This document shows positions 23,784-33,794 of a stretch of DNA of 64,000 nt, piece by piece (positions within the stretch are counted from its first letter, which is position 1; each line of letters starts with the position of its first letter). Position numbers and translations under genes: made by a program. Below the pieces are notes generated by a model, which worked only from the letters and a program-made list of their open reading frames with translations, had not been told where the DNA came from and ran no database searches. The DNA comes from Archaeoglobus sp. JdFR-37 (GTDB taxonomy: Archaea; Halobacteriota; Archaeoglobi; Archaeoglobales; Archaeoglobaceae), in assembly GCA_002010215.1 (NCBI GenBank), contig MTMY01000033.1:1-64000 (forward strand). Reading direction: 5' to 3'.

Positions 23784-24434
23784 ATGAAAATTCGAAGAAT
23801 CCTTAATCATCCCGCTCTACTGGATAATGGAAGAAGAAAGACTCTAATTGTTGCTGATCTTCACATAGGGATAGTCTCTTTTCCAGATAAGGTTGTGGAT
23901 GATGTCGTCAGTCTTGTCAAATCCACTGGAGCGGAGAGGCTGGTGGTTGTTGGGGATGCGAAACATGACGTGGGAAAGCGTTTTGTGGAGCTGAAAGCCT
24001 GTCAGGAGCTCGTAATAAAAGTTGAGTCTGAAGGGGTGGAGGAGGTTTTGTTCATCAGGGGAAATCACGATGGAGGGCTTGAAGCTGAAAGGTATTTCAT
24101 CGAAGGTGATACGGCCTTTTTCCATGGACACTTCATACCCAATGAAGTTCTTGAGGCAAAACGTTTTATTATTGCCCATGCTCATCCTGCAGTCTTTATA
24201 GCGGATGAGGTATCGGGCTTCAAAGAGAGGGTCTGGCTTGAGGGTTTTGTGGAGATAGATGGAGAGAATAAAGAAGTAATCGTCATGCCCGCTTTCAATG
24301 AGCTGTGCAGCTCCACAGCGGTAAATATTGAGCGTCCAGCAGGGACTCTTTTCAAACTCTGGGACTACTCCAGAGCAGAAATAGTCCTTCTAGATGGAAC
24401 CTATCTGGGAAGAGTTGAGCAGGTAAGGGTATGA
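23784..24434 (+). CDS. Archaeal metallophosphoesterase (TIGR00024-like)
   Basis: 216 residues. All metallophosphoesterase motifs are in order: DLHIG (26-30), VVGDAKHD, RGNHDGG, then HGHF and HAHP. This is the archaeal SbcD-related phosphoesterase group often encoded beside the Lhr helicase, as it is here two genes away. It probably cleaves phosphodiesters of nucleic acids or nucleotides. It overlaps the next gene by four bases. Confidence 0.9.
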   Translation: MKIRRILNHPALLDNGRRKTLIVADLHIGIVSFPDKVVDDVVSLVKSTGAERLVVVGDAKHDVGKRFVELKACQELVIKVESEGVEEVLFIRGNHDGGLEAERYFIEGDTAFFHGHFIPNEVLEAKRFIIAHAHPAVFIADEVSGFKERVWLEGFVEIDGENKEVIVMPAFNELCSSTAVNIERPAGTLFKLWDYSRAEIVLLDGTYLGRVEQVRV

Positions 24435-25408
24435 GGGTTAGGGCCAAGCTCTGGAGGATTAAAAATAGTAAGGCTGTGTGTCACCTCTGCTACAACCTCT
24501 GCCAGATTGAAGCTGGAGAAGCGGGTTTCTGTGGAGCAAGGTACTTCGATGGCAGAGAACTTGTAACGAAAAACTATGGTGTAATTTCGGCTATTGAAAA
24601 CAGACCCATGGAGATAAAACCTTTCTATCATTTTTATCCTGGAAGCTACGCTCTCACATTTTCCACCTTCTCATGCAACCTTGACTGCCCATGGTGCCAG
24701 AACTGGCATCTGTCAAAGGAGAGAGAATTTAGAGGCCAGTATGTGGGGCCTGAAGAGCTAGTGGCGATGGCGGTGGCAAAGAAAAGCCATGGACTTTGTG
24801 CAAGTTTCAACGAACCCACCATTCTTTTCGAATACCTCTTGGATGTTTTCAGTCTTGCCAAGAAAAAAGGGTTGCACACTTCCATGGTCAGCAACGGCTA
24901 TATGACACCTGCTGCCCTGAAAGAACTGTCAGGGGTGCTTGATGCCATCAATATAGATGTGAAGGGTGATGAGGAGATTTACAAACTTATAAGCAGAAGA
25001 GAGAACCTTAAAGGGGTCTGGAGGAACGTAAAGCTCTGCCTTGATTTAGGCATTCATGTTGAGGTAATTCATCTCGTTGTAAGCGGTTTGAATGACAGCA
25101 TGGAGAAATTTGAGGGGATTTTGAGAGGCATGGAGAGATACGCTCAAAGTTACGTGCCACTACACATAAACCGCTACTTCCCAGCTTACCGCTATGTTCA
25201 TCCACCAACAAGCGTTGAATTTCTATACAAGGCTAGAGAAAAGGCGAAGGAGATGCTGGAATTCGTCTATGTTGGGAACGTTGGAGGACATGAGAACACC
25301 TATTGTCCGGAATGCGGAAGGTTACTCATCGAGAGGAGAGGGGTTGTGAAAGTGTACATGGAAGGGAATCGGTGCAAATGTGGAAAAGAAGTATATGGGA
25401 GGTTTTAG
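24431..25408 (+). CDS. AmmeMemoRadiSam-type radical SAM enzyme (AmrS-like)
   Basis: 325 residues. The radical SAM cluster motif is CNLDCPWCQNW (CX3CX2C). N-terminal cysteines (CHLCYNLCQIEAGEAGFCGARY) and a C-terminal zinc-like motif (CPECGRL...CKCG) flank it. The group is named for frequent co-occurrence with AMMECR1 and Memo domain proteins; neither partner is in the window. The reaction is unknown, although relatives include pyruvate formate-lyase activase-like proteins. Translation is coupled with the phosphoesterase. Confidence 0.9.
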   Translation: MRVRAKLWRIKNSKAVCHLCYNLCQIEAGEAGFCGARYFDGRELVTKNYGVISAIENRPMEIKPFYHFYPGSYALTFSTFSCNLDCPWCQNWHLSKEREFRGQYVGPEELVAMAVAKKSHGLCASFNEPTILFEYLLDVFSLAKKKGLHTSMVSNGYMTPAALKELSGVLDAINIDVKGDEEIYKLISRRENLKGVWRNVKLCLDLGIHVEVIHLVVSGLNDSMEKFEGILRGMERYAQSYVPLHINRYFPAYRYVHPPTSVEFLYKAREKAKEMLEFVYVGNVGGHENTYCPECGRLLIERRGVVKVYMEGNRCKCGKEVYGRF

Positions 25409-25578
25409 TTGCGACTTAGTTGAATTTGCACCATCACTTTGAACTCTAAGATGGATGAGGGGCGGGCGGTTGGATAAAAAGAGTAAAAGAACATTATTCA
25501 AAAGGATTTTTGAGATGTTGGCACACCCACACACCGATTATAACTTTAAATATCACAACGTAAAAACTCTGGTTTCCC

Positions 25579-28272
25579 ATGATTCAGGTAGTTCAGCATG
25601 CCCTTAAAAAGGTTGGAATTGAGAGGCTGAATGAGCTTCAACTCAAGGCTTACCCAGTAATATCGTCTGGAAGGGATGCCATCATTGTAGCCCCTACAGG
25701 AACCGGGAAGACTGAAGCAGCCTTGATCCCGCTCGTTGAGAAAATAATGACTGAAAACCTCCCTGGCATAGCTCTTCTTTATGTGACTCCCCTCAGGGCT
25801 TTAAACAGAGATATGCTTAGAAGAATTGAGACGCTAGCCAAGGAACTCCACTTGAGCGTTGCTGTAAGACATGGTGACACTGGCAGCTCGGAAAGGAGAA
25901 GACAATCTCTAAAACCACCTCACATTGTCATAACAACGCCTGAAACCTTCCAGATACTCTTCCTTGGAAAGAGACTGAGGAGCGCTCTAAAAAACGTGAG
26001 GTTTGTGGTGCTGGATGAGGTGCATGAGCTTGCGGACAGCAAAAGAGGTGTCCAGCTCAGCGTAGCTCTTGAGAGGCTGAGGAAGCTCACCAGATTCCAG
26101 ACAGTCTGCCTCTCCGCTACAGTAAAGAGTCCTGAAAGGGTTGCTAGATTCTTTGGAGGGGAAATGGAAGTAATTGTTCACGATACGGCCAAAGAGTATG
26201 ATTTTACTGTCGTGAAACCCGCAGAAACAGAAGAGGATGAGAAAATTTCTGAAGAGCTGTTCGTGGATGTTGATGTGGCTGCAGAGCTCAGATTCATCGG
26301 GGATGTGGTAAAATCCCACAAAAGTGCTCTGATATTCGTGAACACTCGCCAGACTGCTGAGGCTCTCGGTCTGAAGCTTAAAAAGCTGGTTGATGTAGAG
26401 GTTCACCATGGCTCTCTCTCAAAAGAGGTGAGAATAGACAGTGAGACCAGATTTGCGGCTGGTAATCTAAAAGCATTGATATGTACATCATCAATGGAGC
26501 TTGGAATAGACATAGGGCATGTAGATGTGGTTATACAGTATAACAGCCCCAGAGAAGTCGCTAGGCTCGTTCAAAGAGTTGGGAGGAGCGGGCACAGAGA
26601 AGGAGAGGTTTCAAAGGGATATATCATTGCCTCAAGCTTCGACGACATCATGGAGTCGTGGGTCATTGCAAAGAAGGCCCTTTGCAATGAGATTGAAGAT
26701 GTAAAGTTCCACGAACTCAGTCTCGACACCTTGGCCAATCAGATCTCCGCAATAGCTCTTGAGTATGGTAGCATTAGTGCGGAAGAAATGTATGCTATTT
26801 TGAGAAGTGCCTATCCCTTCCGCAAACTGAGCTTTGAAGAATTTCTGGAGATCTGTCAGTTTCTCAACGATGCGAATATAGTATACTTTGATGGAGAGAG
26901 AATTGCAGCTCTGCGAAAAAGCAGGAGGTATTTCTACGACAATATCTCCATGATTCCTGATGAGAAACACTATCCTGTTGTAGATATGACGACAGGTAAA
27001 CGAATCGGCGTGCTGGATGAAACTTTTCTGACTACTTTCAGCGGTGAAGTCTTTGCCATGCGGGGGGAACTGTGGAAGGTTGTTGGTGTGGATGACGTGG
27101 TAAAGGTGGAACCAGTCACAAGAGAGGGCGAGATTCCAAGTTGGGTTGGTGAGGAAATTCCCGTTCCCTTTGAGGTGGCTCAGGATGTTGGTAGGCTGAG
27201 GAAGAGGATTGCAGATTTGCTGGTTTCTGAAGGAAGAGAAAAGACGGTGGACTGGTTGATGCAGGAATTCTCCACCAACAGGAAAGCGTGTGAGGAAGTT
27301 GTGGATATTATCCACGAGCAACTTCAAAAGGGATTCGAGATCCCCTCACATGACACGATAACTGTAGAAGGGAGGGACACAGCCGTCATAAACGCCTGCT
27401 TCGGGCACAAAGTCAATGAGACTATAGGCAGAATTGTTGCCCTTCTGCTTTCAGCCAGAAAGGGGCAGAATGTTGCTATTGAAGTTGACCCCTACAGAAT
27501 CAAGCTCAGTCCTGTCAACAGTCAGGAAGTAGTGGAGGTGCTGAGGGAGATCAGGAGTGATGCCGTGGAGAGCTTGGCAGAAAGAGGGCTTGCCGAAACC
27601 AGACTCCTGCAGTGGAAAGTCATCAACGCAGCCAGAAAATTTGGATATCTCAGTAAAGATATGGAACTCAGCAGAATTAACCTGAAAAAACTTGTTGCAA
27701 GATTTATAGGCACGCCTGTGTACAGAGAAGCTCTGAGAGAGCTTTTCGTGGAGAAGCTAGATGTGGAGAAGGCGAAACTGATTTTCGATTCCATTGCTGC
27801 TGCCAGCATAAGGGTGATAATTTACGACGAGCTGAGCCCCATATCTCTTGCGTCCCGGGACCATGTTTTTGACTTGCTGATGCCTACCAGACCTACAAAA
27901 GCCATTCTCAGGATATTCAGAAAGAGGCTAGAGGAGGAGTTTTGCATCATAAAATGCTTGGGCTGTGGTTACAGCATAAGGTGCAGAGTGAAGGATGTAG
28001 AGCTGTCATGCCCGAGATGCGGTTCAAGGCTGATTGCTTGCGTGAATGCTAGAAGGGGCATGGAAGAAGTTTCTAAGAATGAGCTTTTCAGGATAGCCAA
28101 TTTGGTTATGGCATATGGTATGAAGGCTGTTTATGCCATGAACACATATGGTGTGGGGGTTGAGAACGCTAGCAGAATCTTGGGCAGATACTATCCTGAA
28201 GAGGATTCTTTCTTCATGGAGCTGATGGAGGCTGAAAAGAGGTTTATCCGGACGAGGAAGTTCTGGGAGTGA
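25579..28272 (+). CDS. Lhr-like superfamily 2 helicase (archaeal Lhr2 type) with zinc ribbon
   Basis: 897 residues. Motif I APTGTGKTEAALIPL (38-52), motif II LDEVHELADSKRG, motif III LSATVKS, and motif VI VQRVGRSGHREG are intact. Next comes a winged-helix and Lhr core region, then a C-terminal zinc ribbon with two CX2C pairs (CLGCGY and CPRCGS) and a helical tail. Lhr proteins unwind RNA:DNA hybrids and branched DNA and are linked to repair. TATA-like aactttaaatatc lies about 30 bases upstream of ATG 25579, so it may be leaderless. Its 3' end overlaps aroK by 29 bases in convergent orientation. Confidence 0.92.
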   Translation: MIQVVQHALKKVGIERLNELQLKAYPVISSGRDAIIVAPTGTGKTEAALIPLVEKIMTENLPGIALLYVTPLRALNRDMLRRIETLAKELHLSVAVRHGDTGSSERRRQSLKPPHIVITTPETFQILFLGKRLRSALKNVRFVVLDEVHELADSKRGVQLSVALERLRKLTRFQTVCLSATVKSPERVARFFGGEMEVIVHDTAKEYDFTVVKPAETEEDEKISEELFVDVDVAAELRFIGDVVKSHKSALIFVNTRQTAEALGLKLKKLVDVEVHHGSLSKEVRIDSETRFAAGNLKALICTSSMELGIDIGHVDVVIQYNSPREVARLVQRVGRSGHREGEVSKGYIIASSFDDIMESWVIAKKALCNEIEDVKFHELSLDTLANQISAIALEYGSISAEEMYAILRSAYPFRKLSFEEFLEICQFLNDANIVYFDGERIAALRKSRRYFYDNISMIPDEKHYPVVDMTTGKRIGVLDETFLTTFSGEVFAMRGELWKVVGVDDVVKVEPVTREGEIPSWVGEEIPVPFEVAQDVGRLRKRIADLLVSEGREKTVDWLMQEFSTNRKACEEVVDIIHEQLQKGFEIPSHDTITVEGRDTAVINACFGHKVNETIGRIVALLLSARKGQNVAIEVDPYRIKLSPVNSQEVVEVLREIRSDAVESLAERGLAETRLLQWKVINAARKFGYLSKDMELSRINLKKLVARFIGTPVYREALRELFVEKLDVEKAKLIFDSIAAASIRVIIYDELSPISLASRDHVFDLLMPTRPTKAILRIFRKRLEEEFCIIKCLGCGYSIRCRVKDVELSCPRCGSRLIACVNARRGMEEVSKNELFRIANLVMAYGMKAVYAMNTYGVGVENASRILGRYYPEEDSFFMELMEAEKRFIRTRKFWE

Positions 28273-29116
28273 AATGGGAGAAATTAGTGAATAGAGATTC
28301 GGGAATTTCAACATCTTCAGCCTTTTCGTTTACAACTTCTACCATTTTCACTTTTCCAAATTCCTGCCATTCTGATGAGAGCTGTTTCAGCTCCTTCTTA
28401 TCTCCTAAAGCCAGAAAAGTCGGGCCATTTCCTGAGAGGCCAGCTGAAACATCATATTTTGTCGCGACTTCTATGGGCTGGAAAGTGTAACTCAGAACCC
28501 TGCAGTAATACATCGAGTTGTGAAGCATCGCTTGCCTTATGTTGCCCCTTAGCACCTCTTTAAGGGCTATTTCGACAGGTTTAGGGTCTCTTTGAATCTC
28601 TTTCAGGTTTACATTACCTCTCTCCCATTCAGGAAAGAGGAGGAGGCAACTGGTGTTGAGTTCTTCCCACTTCAGAATTTTCATGGCGAAATTGTCTGTT
28701 ACAACGAGGCCGCCCAAGAGGGAGGCGGAGGCATCATCAAAGGCTCCAGTATAGCTTATTCCCATCTCTAGGCTGAGGCGAGAATTAGCAGTAAGAATCC
28801 TTCTCGCGTCCAATCTTTCTCTTCTTTCCTTTAAGCAAGCTGTGATGAGAGCGTTCATGAACGCGCTACTGCTGCCAAGTCCGGATCCCTGTGGGATTTC
28901 GCTTTCAACCTCAACAACCCCTCCACTTCCAAAGCTTCTGAGAACTCTCTCTGCCACTTCGCTTTTACTTTCCTCACCGTTCAGAATGAACGTTACACTC
29001 CTCCCACTTAGTTCCACCTTTACTTTGGTAATGAGAGAGATAGCAAAAGCTACTCCTTTCCCTGTTGCGAGAGCATTTACGACAGTTCCAGCACCAAAGG
29101 CCTTTGCCTCAGCCAT
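28244..29116 (-). CDS. aroK: Shikimate kinase, archaeal GHMP type
   Basis: 290 residues. GHMP-kinase motifs are present: SEIPQGSGLGSSSAFMNAL (phosphate loop, about 93-111) and the C-terminal SAGLSGNGPTFLALG. Conserved GISYTGAFDDASASLLGG matches archaeal shikimate kinases, which replace the P-loop bacterial enzyme in chorismate synthesis. The start overlaps the DUF255 stop by eight bases, and the 3' end overlaps the helicase. No other aro gene lies in the window. Confidence 0.9.
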   Translation of the reverse strand: MAEAKAFGAGTVVNALATGKGVAFAISLITKVKVELSGRSVTFILNGEESKSEVAERVLRSFGSGGVVEVESEIPQGSGLGSSSAFMNALITACLKERRERLDARRILTANSRLSLEMGISYTGAFDDASASLLGGLVVTDNFAMKILKWEELNTSCLLLFPEWERGNVNLKEIQRDPKPVEIALKEVLRGNIRQAMLHNSMYYCRVLSYTFQPIEVATKYDVSAGLSGNGPTFLALGDKKELKQLSSEWQEFGKVKMVEVVNEKAEDVEIPESLFTNFSHFTPRTSSSG

Positions 29117-30926
29117 CCACTACCTCCTTGGTCCGGCTGAGAGGGAAGCATGTTCTGCTGGTACAAACGATATCATTACCCTCGGTGAAGATAACTTCGG
29201 GAGATATGAACTTGATGGGTCTGCTGTTTTTATCGCTTTCAATCACCACAGGATTCAGATAGGTCCTCAAAGCCAGCAGGTAGCCGGCAGAGTAAAGGTT
29301 ATGCTCTAGGCCAGCGAACTTCTTTAGGTTTCTGGCTGCAATATCTCTGAATTCTTCCTCTCCGGTTAAGTGGCCAAGGTGGGCGGCATTGAGGCACATC
29401 ATTGGTATGGCAGCGAAGTTTGGTGTGTCGAAGGGCTGAGAAACTCCACCCTTATCCACGAATTCTTCTCCAAATTCCTTAATAGCAGATTCAAAAAGTT
29501 CCACTGCTGGATCAATATCCTGATCTCTCACGTAATGGGACGTTATTATTGCATTTATCAGGTATGCATAGTCTTCTAGGGTTCCTTCTACCTCTTCTTC
29601 CCGGTACAGGACATCATGGAATCTTTTGAGGAGGTTCTTCAATATTGTCGTGATGTTCGGAACATCTGAATGTCCAGTAATAGCTTCAGAATAAAGAAGG
29701 GAAGTTACAGCAGAGGCAGAATAACCAGTGTACACGCTTCTGTCAATCTCCAATCTTTCTTTGAATTTCAGCCTTTCCTTCCGCATTTTTTCCAGAGCTT
29801 TTTGTTCTATCTCCTCAACTTGGCTGATGTCAAAGTTCAGCTCGTCTGCAACGGTCTCAGCACGTGAAACCAGCCGTAAATGGTTTTTACCGTTAAGATT
29901 TCCCTTTTCTGTTACTCCATAAAAGATTTTGATGAGGTTGAACTCATCCTTGTCTAACAGCTCTTCAAGCTCCGAATAACTCCAGAGGTAAAATCCACCT
30001 TCTTCATTGTCAAAATCTGCAGAGATAGAGGAATAGAACCCTTTATTTGACGTCAGAAAATCATTAATGAACTCAGTAATCCCACTAGCTGTTCTGAGGT
30101 AGAGACTAATCCCGAGCTTTCGGTAAGCAAGGAGATAATCCATGAGGAGGAAAGCGTTATCAATCAGCAATTTTTCGAAATGAGGGATTTCCCAGTAGCG
30201 GTCAACGCAGTACCTGAAAAAGCCGCCAAAAACGTGGTCCCGTAAGCCACCTGAGGCCATCTCTGTCAGGCTGTGCTCCGCAACAACATATCTTTTTTCA
30301 ACCAACAACAACAAGTTGGCAACAGGGAAAGGGAACTTCTGAGCGTAACCATAGCCGCCATAAACTTCATCGCTGACAGCCTCTATCCTTCTAATCCCCT
30401 CAATAATTATCCTTTCTTCAGTCTCTGCTGGAGATGCCAGATTAACCCTCCTCTTTATCTCCTTCGCCACTTCTTCTGCCAGCATCTCCACCTTATCCCT
30501 CTCATGCCTGTACGAATGAAGAACAGTCCTCAGAATCTCCAAGAATTTGGCTTTTGGAAAGTAACTGCCTCCGAAAAAGACCTTGCCAGAAGGGGTTGTT
30601 ATTACTGTTAAAGGCCAGCCCGAAATACCAGTCAGAGCGGAAACAGCTTCTTGATATATCTTGTCAATGTGGGGCATCTCGTCTCTGTCTACTTTTATGC
30701 AGATGAAGTTCTCATTCAGAAAAGCTGCAACTTCTTCATCGCTGTAGATCTCAGAGTCCATGACATGGCACCAGTGGCACCACAGTGCGCCAATATCTAT
30801 TAGCACGGGCTTGTCTTCTCGTTCAGCCCTCTCAAAAGCCTCTTCACAGTAGGGATACCAGTTAACCGGCTGGGATGAGCTGTCCCTGAGATATTGGCTC
30901 CTCGAATCCTTCAGTCTGTTTGCCAT
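29109..30926 (-). CDS. DUF255/YyaL-type thioredoxin-domain protein
   Basis: 605 residues. The N-terminal thioredoxin-like domain (about 1-160) has the characteristic NWYPYCEEAFERAEREDKPV and WCHWCHVMDSE with a CX2C; the remainder is an alpha/alpha-toroid six-hairpin glycosidase-like domain (HFEKLLIDNAFLL, YTGYSASAV). Family members are often 640-690 residues, so this is somewhat short. The function is unknown; a mammalian homologue is spermatogenesis-associated protein 20. It lies seven bases after cofH and overlaps aroK. Confidence 0.9.
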   Translation of the reverse strand: MANRLKDSRSQYLRDSSSQPVNWYPYCEEAFERAEREDKPVLIDIGALWCHWCHVMDSEIYSDEEVAAFLNENFICIKVDRDEMPHIDKIYQEAVSALTGISGWPLTVITTPSGKVFFGGSYFPKAKFLEILRTVLHSYRHERDKVEMLAEEVAKEIKRRVNLASPAETEERIIIEGIRRIEAVSDEVYGGYGYAQKFPFPVANLLLLVEKRYVVAEHSLTEMASGGLRDHVFGGFFRYCVDRYWEIPHFEKLLIDNAFLLMDYLLAYRKLGISLYLRTASGITEFINDFLTSNKGFYSSISADFDNEEGGFYLWSYSELEELLDKDEFNLIKIFYGVTEKGNLNGKNHLRLVSRAETVADELNFDISQVEEIEQKALEKMRKERLKFKERLEIDRSVYTGYSASAVTSLLYSEAITGHSDVPNITTILKNLLKRFHDVLYREEEVEGTLEDYAYLINAIITSHYVRDQDIDPAVELFESAIKEFGEEFVDKGGVSQPFDTPNFAAIPMMCLNAAHLGHLTGEEEFRDIAARNLKKFAGLEHNLYSAGYLLALRTYLNPVVIESDKNSRPIKFISPEVIFTEGNDIVCTSRTCFPLSRTKEVVDG

Positions 30927-30932
30927 GTCTGC

Positions 30933-31940
30933 TTAATATCCTTCTATTATCTTATAAAGGGTATCCCTCTGCCTAGGGACCCTCCCTGCCACTTCTATCA
31001 GCTCTCTAAGCTCCTCAACTGGCATAAATTCGCCACTCGTAGCTCCTGCAGCCTTAGATATGTTCTCTTCCATGAGCGTGCCGCCGAGGTCATTTGCCCC
31101 AGTGTAAAGAGCAGTCTGGGCCAGTTTTGCTCCGAGCTTGACCCATGAAGCCTGGATGTTTCTAATCTCAGGATACAGGATTATTCTTGCAAGGGCAATT
31201 ACCAGTAGGTCTTCGAATCCAGAAGAGCCCTTTGCAATTTTGCCGAGCTCGTTGTTTTTCCTGAGGAAGGGAAGGGGAATAAATTCAGTAAAACCGCTGG
31301 TTTCCTGCTGGATCTCCTTTATGAGGCTTAGGTGTCTGATTCTATCTTCCCAGCTCTCAATGTGGCCATACATCATTGTAGCAGTGGTTGGAATGCCTAT
31401 CTCATGGGCTGCAGTTATGACTTCAACCCACTGCTGGGTTGTCAGCTTCTCAGGACAGATGATTTTTCTGATGGAATCAACCAGAATTTCTGCTGCAGTT
31501 CCGGGCATTGAATCCAGACCCGCATCCTTTAATCTTTCAAGAACCTTCTCTACACTCATCCCTGAATTTCTGGCTGCATGGAATACTTCCATTGGTGAAA
31601 AAGCGTGGATGTGTATGTCGTCTGAAACTTCCCTCACAGCCTCGAGTATGGAAATGTAGAAACTAACGTCTGCTTTTGGGATGAGTCCTCCCTGAATACA
31701 GACTTCAGTACATCCATAATTTACTGCTTCCTCAACTTTCCTTTTTATTTCATCAAGGCTTAAAGTGAAGTTCCTCCTGCTTCTGAAGGAGCAGAAGCGG
31801 CAGCGGTTGATGCAGACATCAGAGAAATTGATATTCCTGTTGACGACGTATGTGACAACTTCTCCCGCTACTTTTTTCCTCAATTCATCTGCATAACGGA
31901 AGGTTTCAAAAGGATCGTTCAACAGCTCTGCTACAAGCAT
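30933..31940 (-). CDS. cofH: CofH, F0 synthase subunit 2 (tyrosine hydroxyphenyl transferase)
   Basis: 335 residues. Radical SAM motif CINRCRFCSF (CX3CX2C), then CTEVCIQGG, and the family region DSMPGTAAEILVDSIRKIICPEKL. It joins the tyrosine-derived hydroxybenzyl group to 5-amino-6-ribitylaminouracil in F420 chromophore synthesis. The start overlaps the cofG stop by ten bases. Archaeoglobales use F420 in the reverse methanogenesis-like pathway. Confidence 0.95.
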   Translation of the reverse strand: MLVAELLNDPFETFRYADELRKKVAGEVVTYVVNRNINFSDVCINRCRFCSFRSRRNFTLSLDEIKRKVEEAVNYGCTEVCIQGGLIPKADVSFYISILEAVREVSDDIHIHAFSPMEVFHAARNSGMSVEKVLERLKDAGLDSMPGTAAEILVDSIRKIICPEKLTTQQWVEVITAAHEIGIPTTATMMYGHIESWEDRIRHLSLIKEIQQETSGFTEFIPLPFLRKNNELGKIAKGSSGFEDLLVIALARIILYPEIRNIQASWVKLGAKLAQTALYTGANDLGGTLMEENISKAAGATSGEFMPVEELRELIEVAGRVPRQRDTLYKIIEGY

Positions 31941-32899
31941 CTGTATCCCTCTTCATCACTCATTTTTTCAACAAGTTTGGCAACTTCCTGACCATAACAC
32001 CCAAGCCTCACGTATTTCGGATGCACAGGCAATCTTTCCCTCAGGACATACTTCCCCTTTAAACTACTTTCGATTTTTTTCAGGGATGGCCACGGAGCTT
32101 CGGGGTTTATGTAGTCTGGTGTAACGCTGCTTATCCCGCCAATATCGCGGGCTCCAGCATCAAGAAGAGGGAGGATGTCTACAAGGTTTGCAGGTATCTG
32201 AACAACAACATCCTTAGGCAGAATTTCCCGGGCTGCTTTGACCGTTTCTATCATCTCTTCAAGGCTTGGTGGAGGTGTGTTTTCCATGGGGGTGCCTTTT
32301 TTAGGGCTGAAGTTCTGAACTATGACCTCTTGGATGTGCCCATAAGCATCATGAATGTCTGCAATTACCTCAAGGGAGTAAAGACGGTCGTAATGAGTTT
32401 CACCTATGCCGATGAGCAAACCGGTGGTGAAGGGGATCTGGAGTTTTCCTGCATCTTTTATGGTTCTAATCCTCTCTTCGGGCTTTTTACCCGGACTCTC
32501 GTCGTGACATGGCAGTTCCACAGCCTGCTCTAGCATCAAGCCCATACTGGCGTTAAGAGGCTTTAAAATCTTGAGTTCAGATTTGCTGAGCACTCCAGCA
32601 TTTGTGTGGGGTAGAAGACCATGGGAGATTGCCAGTTTATTCATGTCGGCAACGTAGAGTATGAAATCTTTGTATCCGAGGCTTTTCAGCTTTAACGCTA
32701 TTCTCTCATCAACCTCTGGTCTTTCACCGAAGGTAAAGAGTGCTTCACTCGCATTTTGAGCTCTTTTGAGAAAAGAGGCGACTTTATCCGGAGTCATCAA
32801 ATTTGGGTTGTTACTTCTGAACCCGCAGTAGTGGCAGCGGTTTCTGCAGGCATTTGTGAGGGGGATGAAGACATTTCGAGAGTAGGTTACGATTTTCAC
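31931..32899 (-). CDS. cofG: CofG, 7,8-didemethyl-8-hydroxy-5-deazariboflavin synthase
   Basis: 322 residues. Radical SAM motif CRNRCHYCGF and the conserved EALFTFGERPE, HTNAGVL, LIGIGET and NFSPKKGTPMEN stretches. It closes the deazaflavin ring after CofH. Start is GTG 32899; the cofG-cofH pair forms one operon with the DUF255 and aroK genes downstream. Confidence 0.95.
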   Translation of the reverse strand: MKIVTYSRNVFIPLTNACRNRCHYCGFRSNNPNLMTPDKVASFLKRAQNASEALFTFGERPEVDERIALKLKSLGYKDFILYVADMNKLAISHGLLPHTNAGVLSKSELKILKPLNASMGLMLEQAVELPCHDESPGKKPEERIRTIKDAGKLQIPFTTGLLIGIGETHYDRLYSLEVIADIHDAYGHIQEVIVQNFSPKKGTPMENTPPPSLEEMIETVKAAREILPKDVVVQIPANLVDILPLLDAGARDIGGISSVTPDYINPEAPWPSLKKIESSLKGKYVLRERLPVHPKYVRLGCYGQEVAKLVEKMSDEEGYRCL

Positions 32900-33091
32900 G
32901 GGAGATGGTTTTGCGGAGGGAAATTAAGTTTTTGCTGTAGAGACTATGAGGCGTACAGACTAATGAATTAAATAGTATGAGTCTCTGGAAATCTAGTAGG
33001 TTTGTGAGGTTTTAGTCTCAAGTTTAAAATATAGGTCAGAAAAACAGCAAACACAGCTAAAGCTATATATCCAGTAAGACTTAAAAAACTC

Positions 33092-33445
33092 ATGGAATTT
33101 CTCAGGAAAAATGCTCTGAAGTTTCTTAAAAAAGCTGAAGAAAGTTTGGAGGAGGGGGATTATAACTTCACCATGTTCTTCGTTGAGCAGTTCTTTCAGC
33201 TTGCCCTGAAGTACTATCTCTACAACAAATATGGCGATTTTCCAAAAACCCACAGTTTGAAGGTGCTTTTCGAGTTAACAAAAGACGGCAGGCTTTTGAA
33301 ATATTATAAAGAGAATTTAGACCTGTTAAGAGAGGTGGAGTTGTCTTACGTTGCATCAAGATATTTTGATGTTGACTACAGTGAAAATGTGGCAAAGAAA
33401 AGTTTAGAGTTGGCTAAAAGATTTGTTGAGGTTTTGGCTTTATGA
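33092..33445 (+). CDS. HEPN-domain toxin
   Basis: 117 residues, all helical. It has the HEPN pattern: AEESLEEGDYNFTMFFVEQFFQLALKYYLY and GDFPKTHSLKVLFELTKD, the latter holding the conserved His region. HEPN proteins are often RNases or substrates of AMPylation by a partner MNT protein. The gene ends in ATGA overlap with the MNT gene. A TATA-like agctatatatcc lies about 25 bases upstream. Confidence 0.88.
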   Translation: MEFLRKNALKFLKKAEESLEEGDYNFTMFFVEQFFQLALKYYLYNKYGDFPKTHSLKVLFELTKDGRLLKYYKENLDLLREVELSYVASRYFDVDYSENVAKKSLELAKRFVEVLAL

Positions 33446-33789
33446 CGGAGTTTCTGATGGAATACTTCAGATTGCTGGAAAAGAACAGAAAATTTTTTGA
33501 TAATGCGATGATTACAGCTAGACAAGTAGAGAGGAGAGCTAAAAAGATCTTTGACGACTGTCAGGTATTTATAGTTGGGAGTTTTGCTGAAGGAAGACAC
33601 AAATTGTCTTCTGATCTGGATATACTAATCATCTCTCAGAAAATCCCTGAAAAGTTCAGCTTTGAGTGGTATTGCAATATAGTGAAACGCTTGAGTGACG
33701 ATAACAGAGTGAATATTCACTTGGTAAATAAAAGGAAGTTTAAAGAGGTTAAGAGGCTTTATTGGCCCAGAATTGAAGTCGTACCTTAA
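33442..33789 (+). CDS. MNT-type nucleotidyltransferase (antitoxin of the HEPN pair)
   Basis: 115 residues. The minimal nucleotidyltransferase signature GSFAEGRHKLSSDLDILI (about 50-67) with the GS-x-D-x-D core is intact. In characterised HEPN-MNT pairs the MNT protein modifies and neutralises the HEPN RNase. It follows the toxin and is translationally coupled, the common order for this type. Confidence 0.88.
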   Translation: MTEFLMEYFRLLEKNRKFFDNAMITARQVERRAKKIFDDCQVFIVGSFAEGRHKLSSDLDILIISQKIPEKFSFEWYCNIVKRLSDDNRVNIHLVNKRKFKEVKRLYWPRIEVVP

Positions 33790-33794
33790 AAACT

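Noticed and set aside
26632-27327. Minus-strand ORF of 231 codons inside the Lhr-like helicase
   Set aside because: Long but antisense to conserved helicase motifs, with no recognisable domain.
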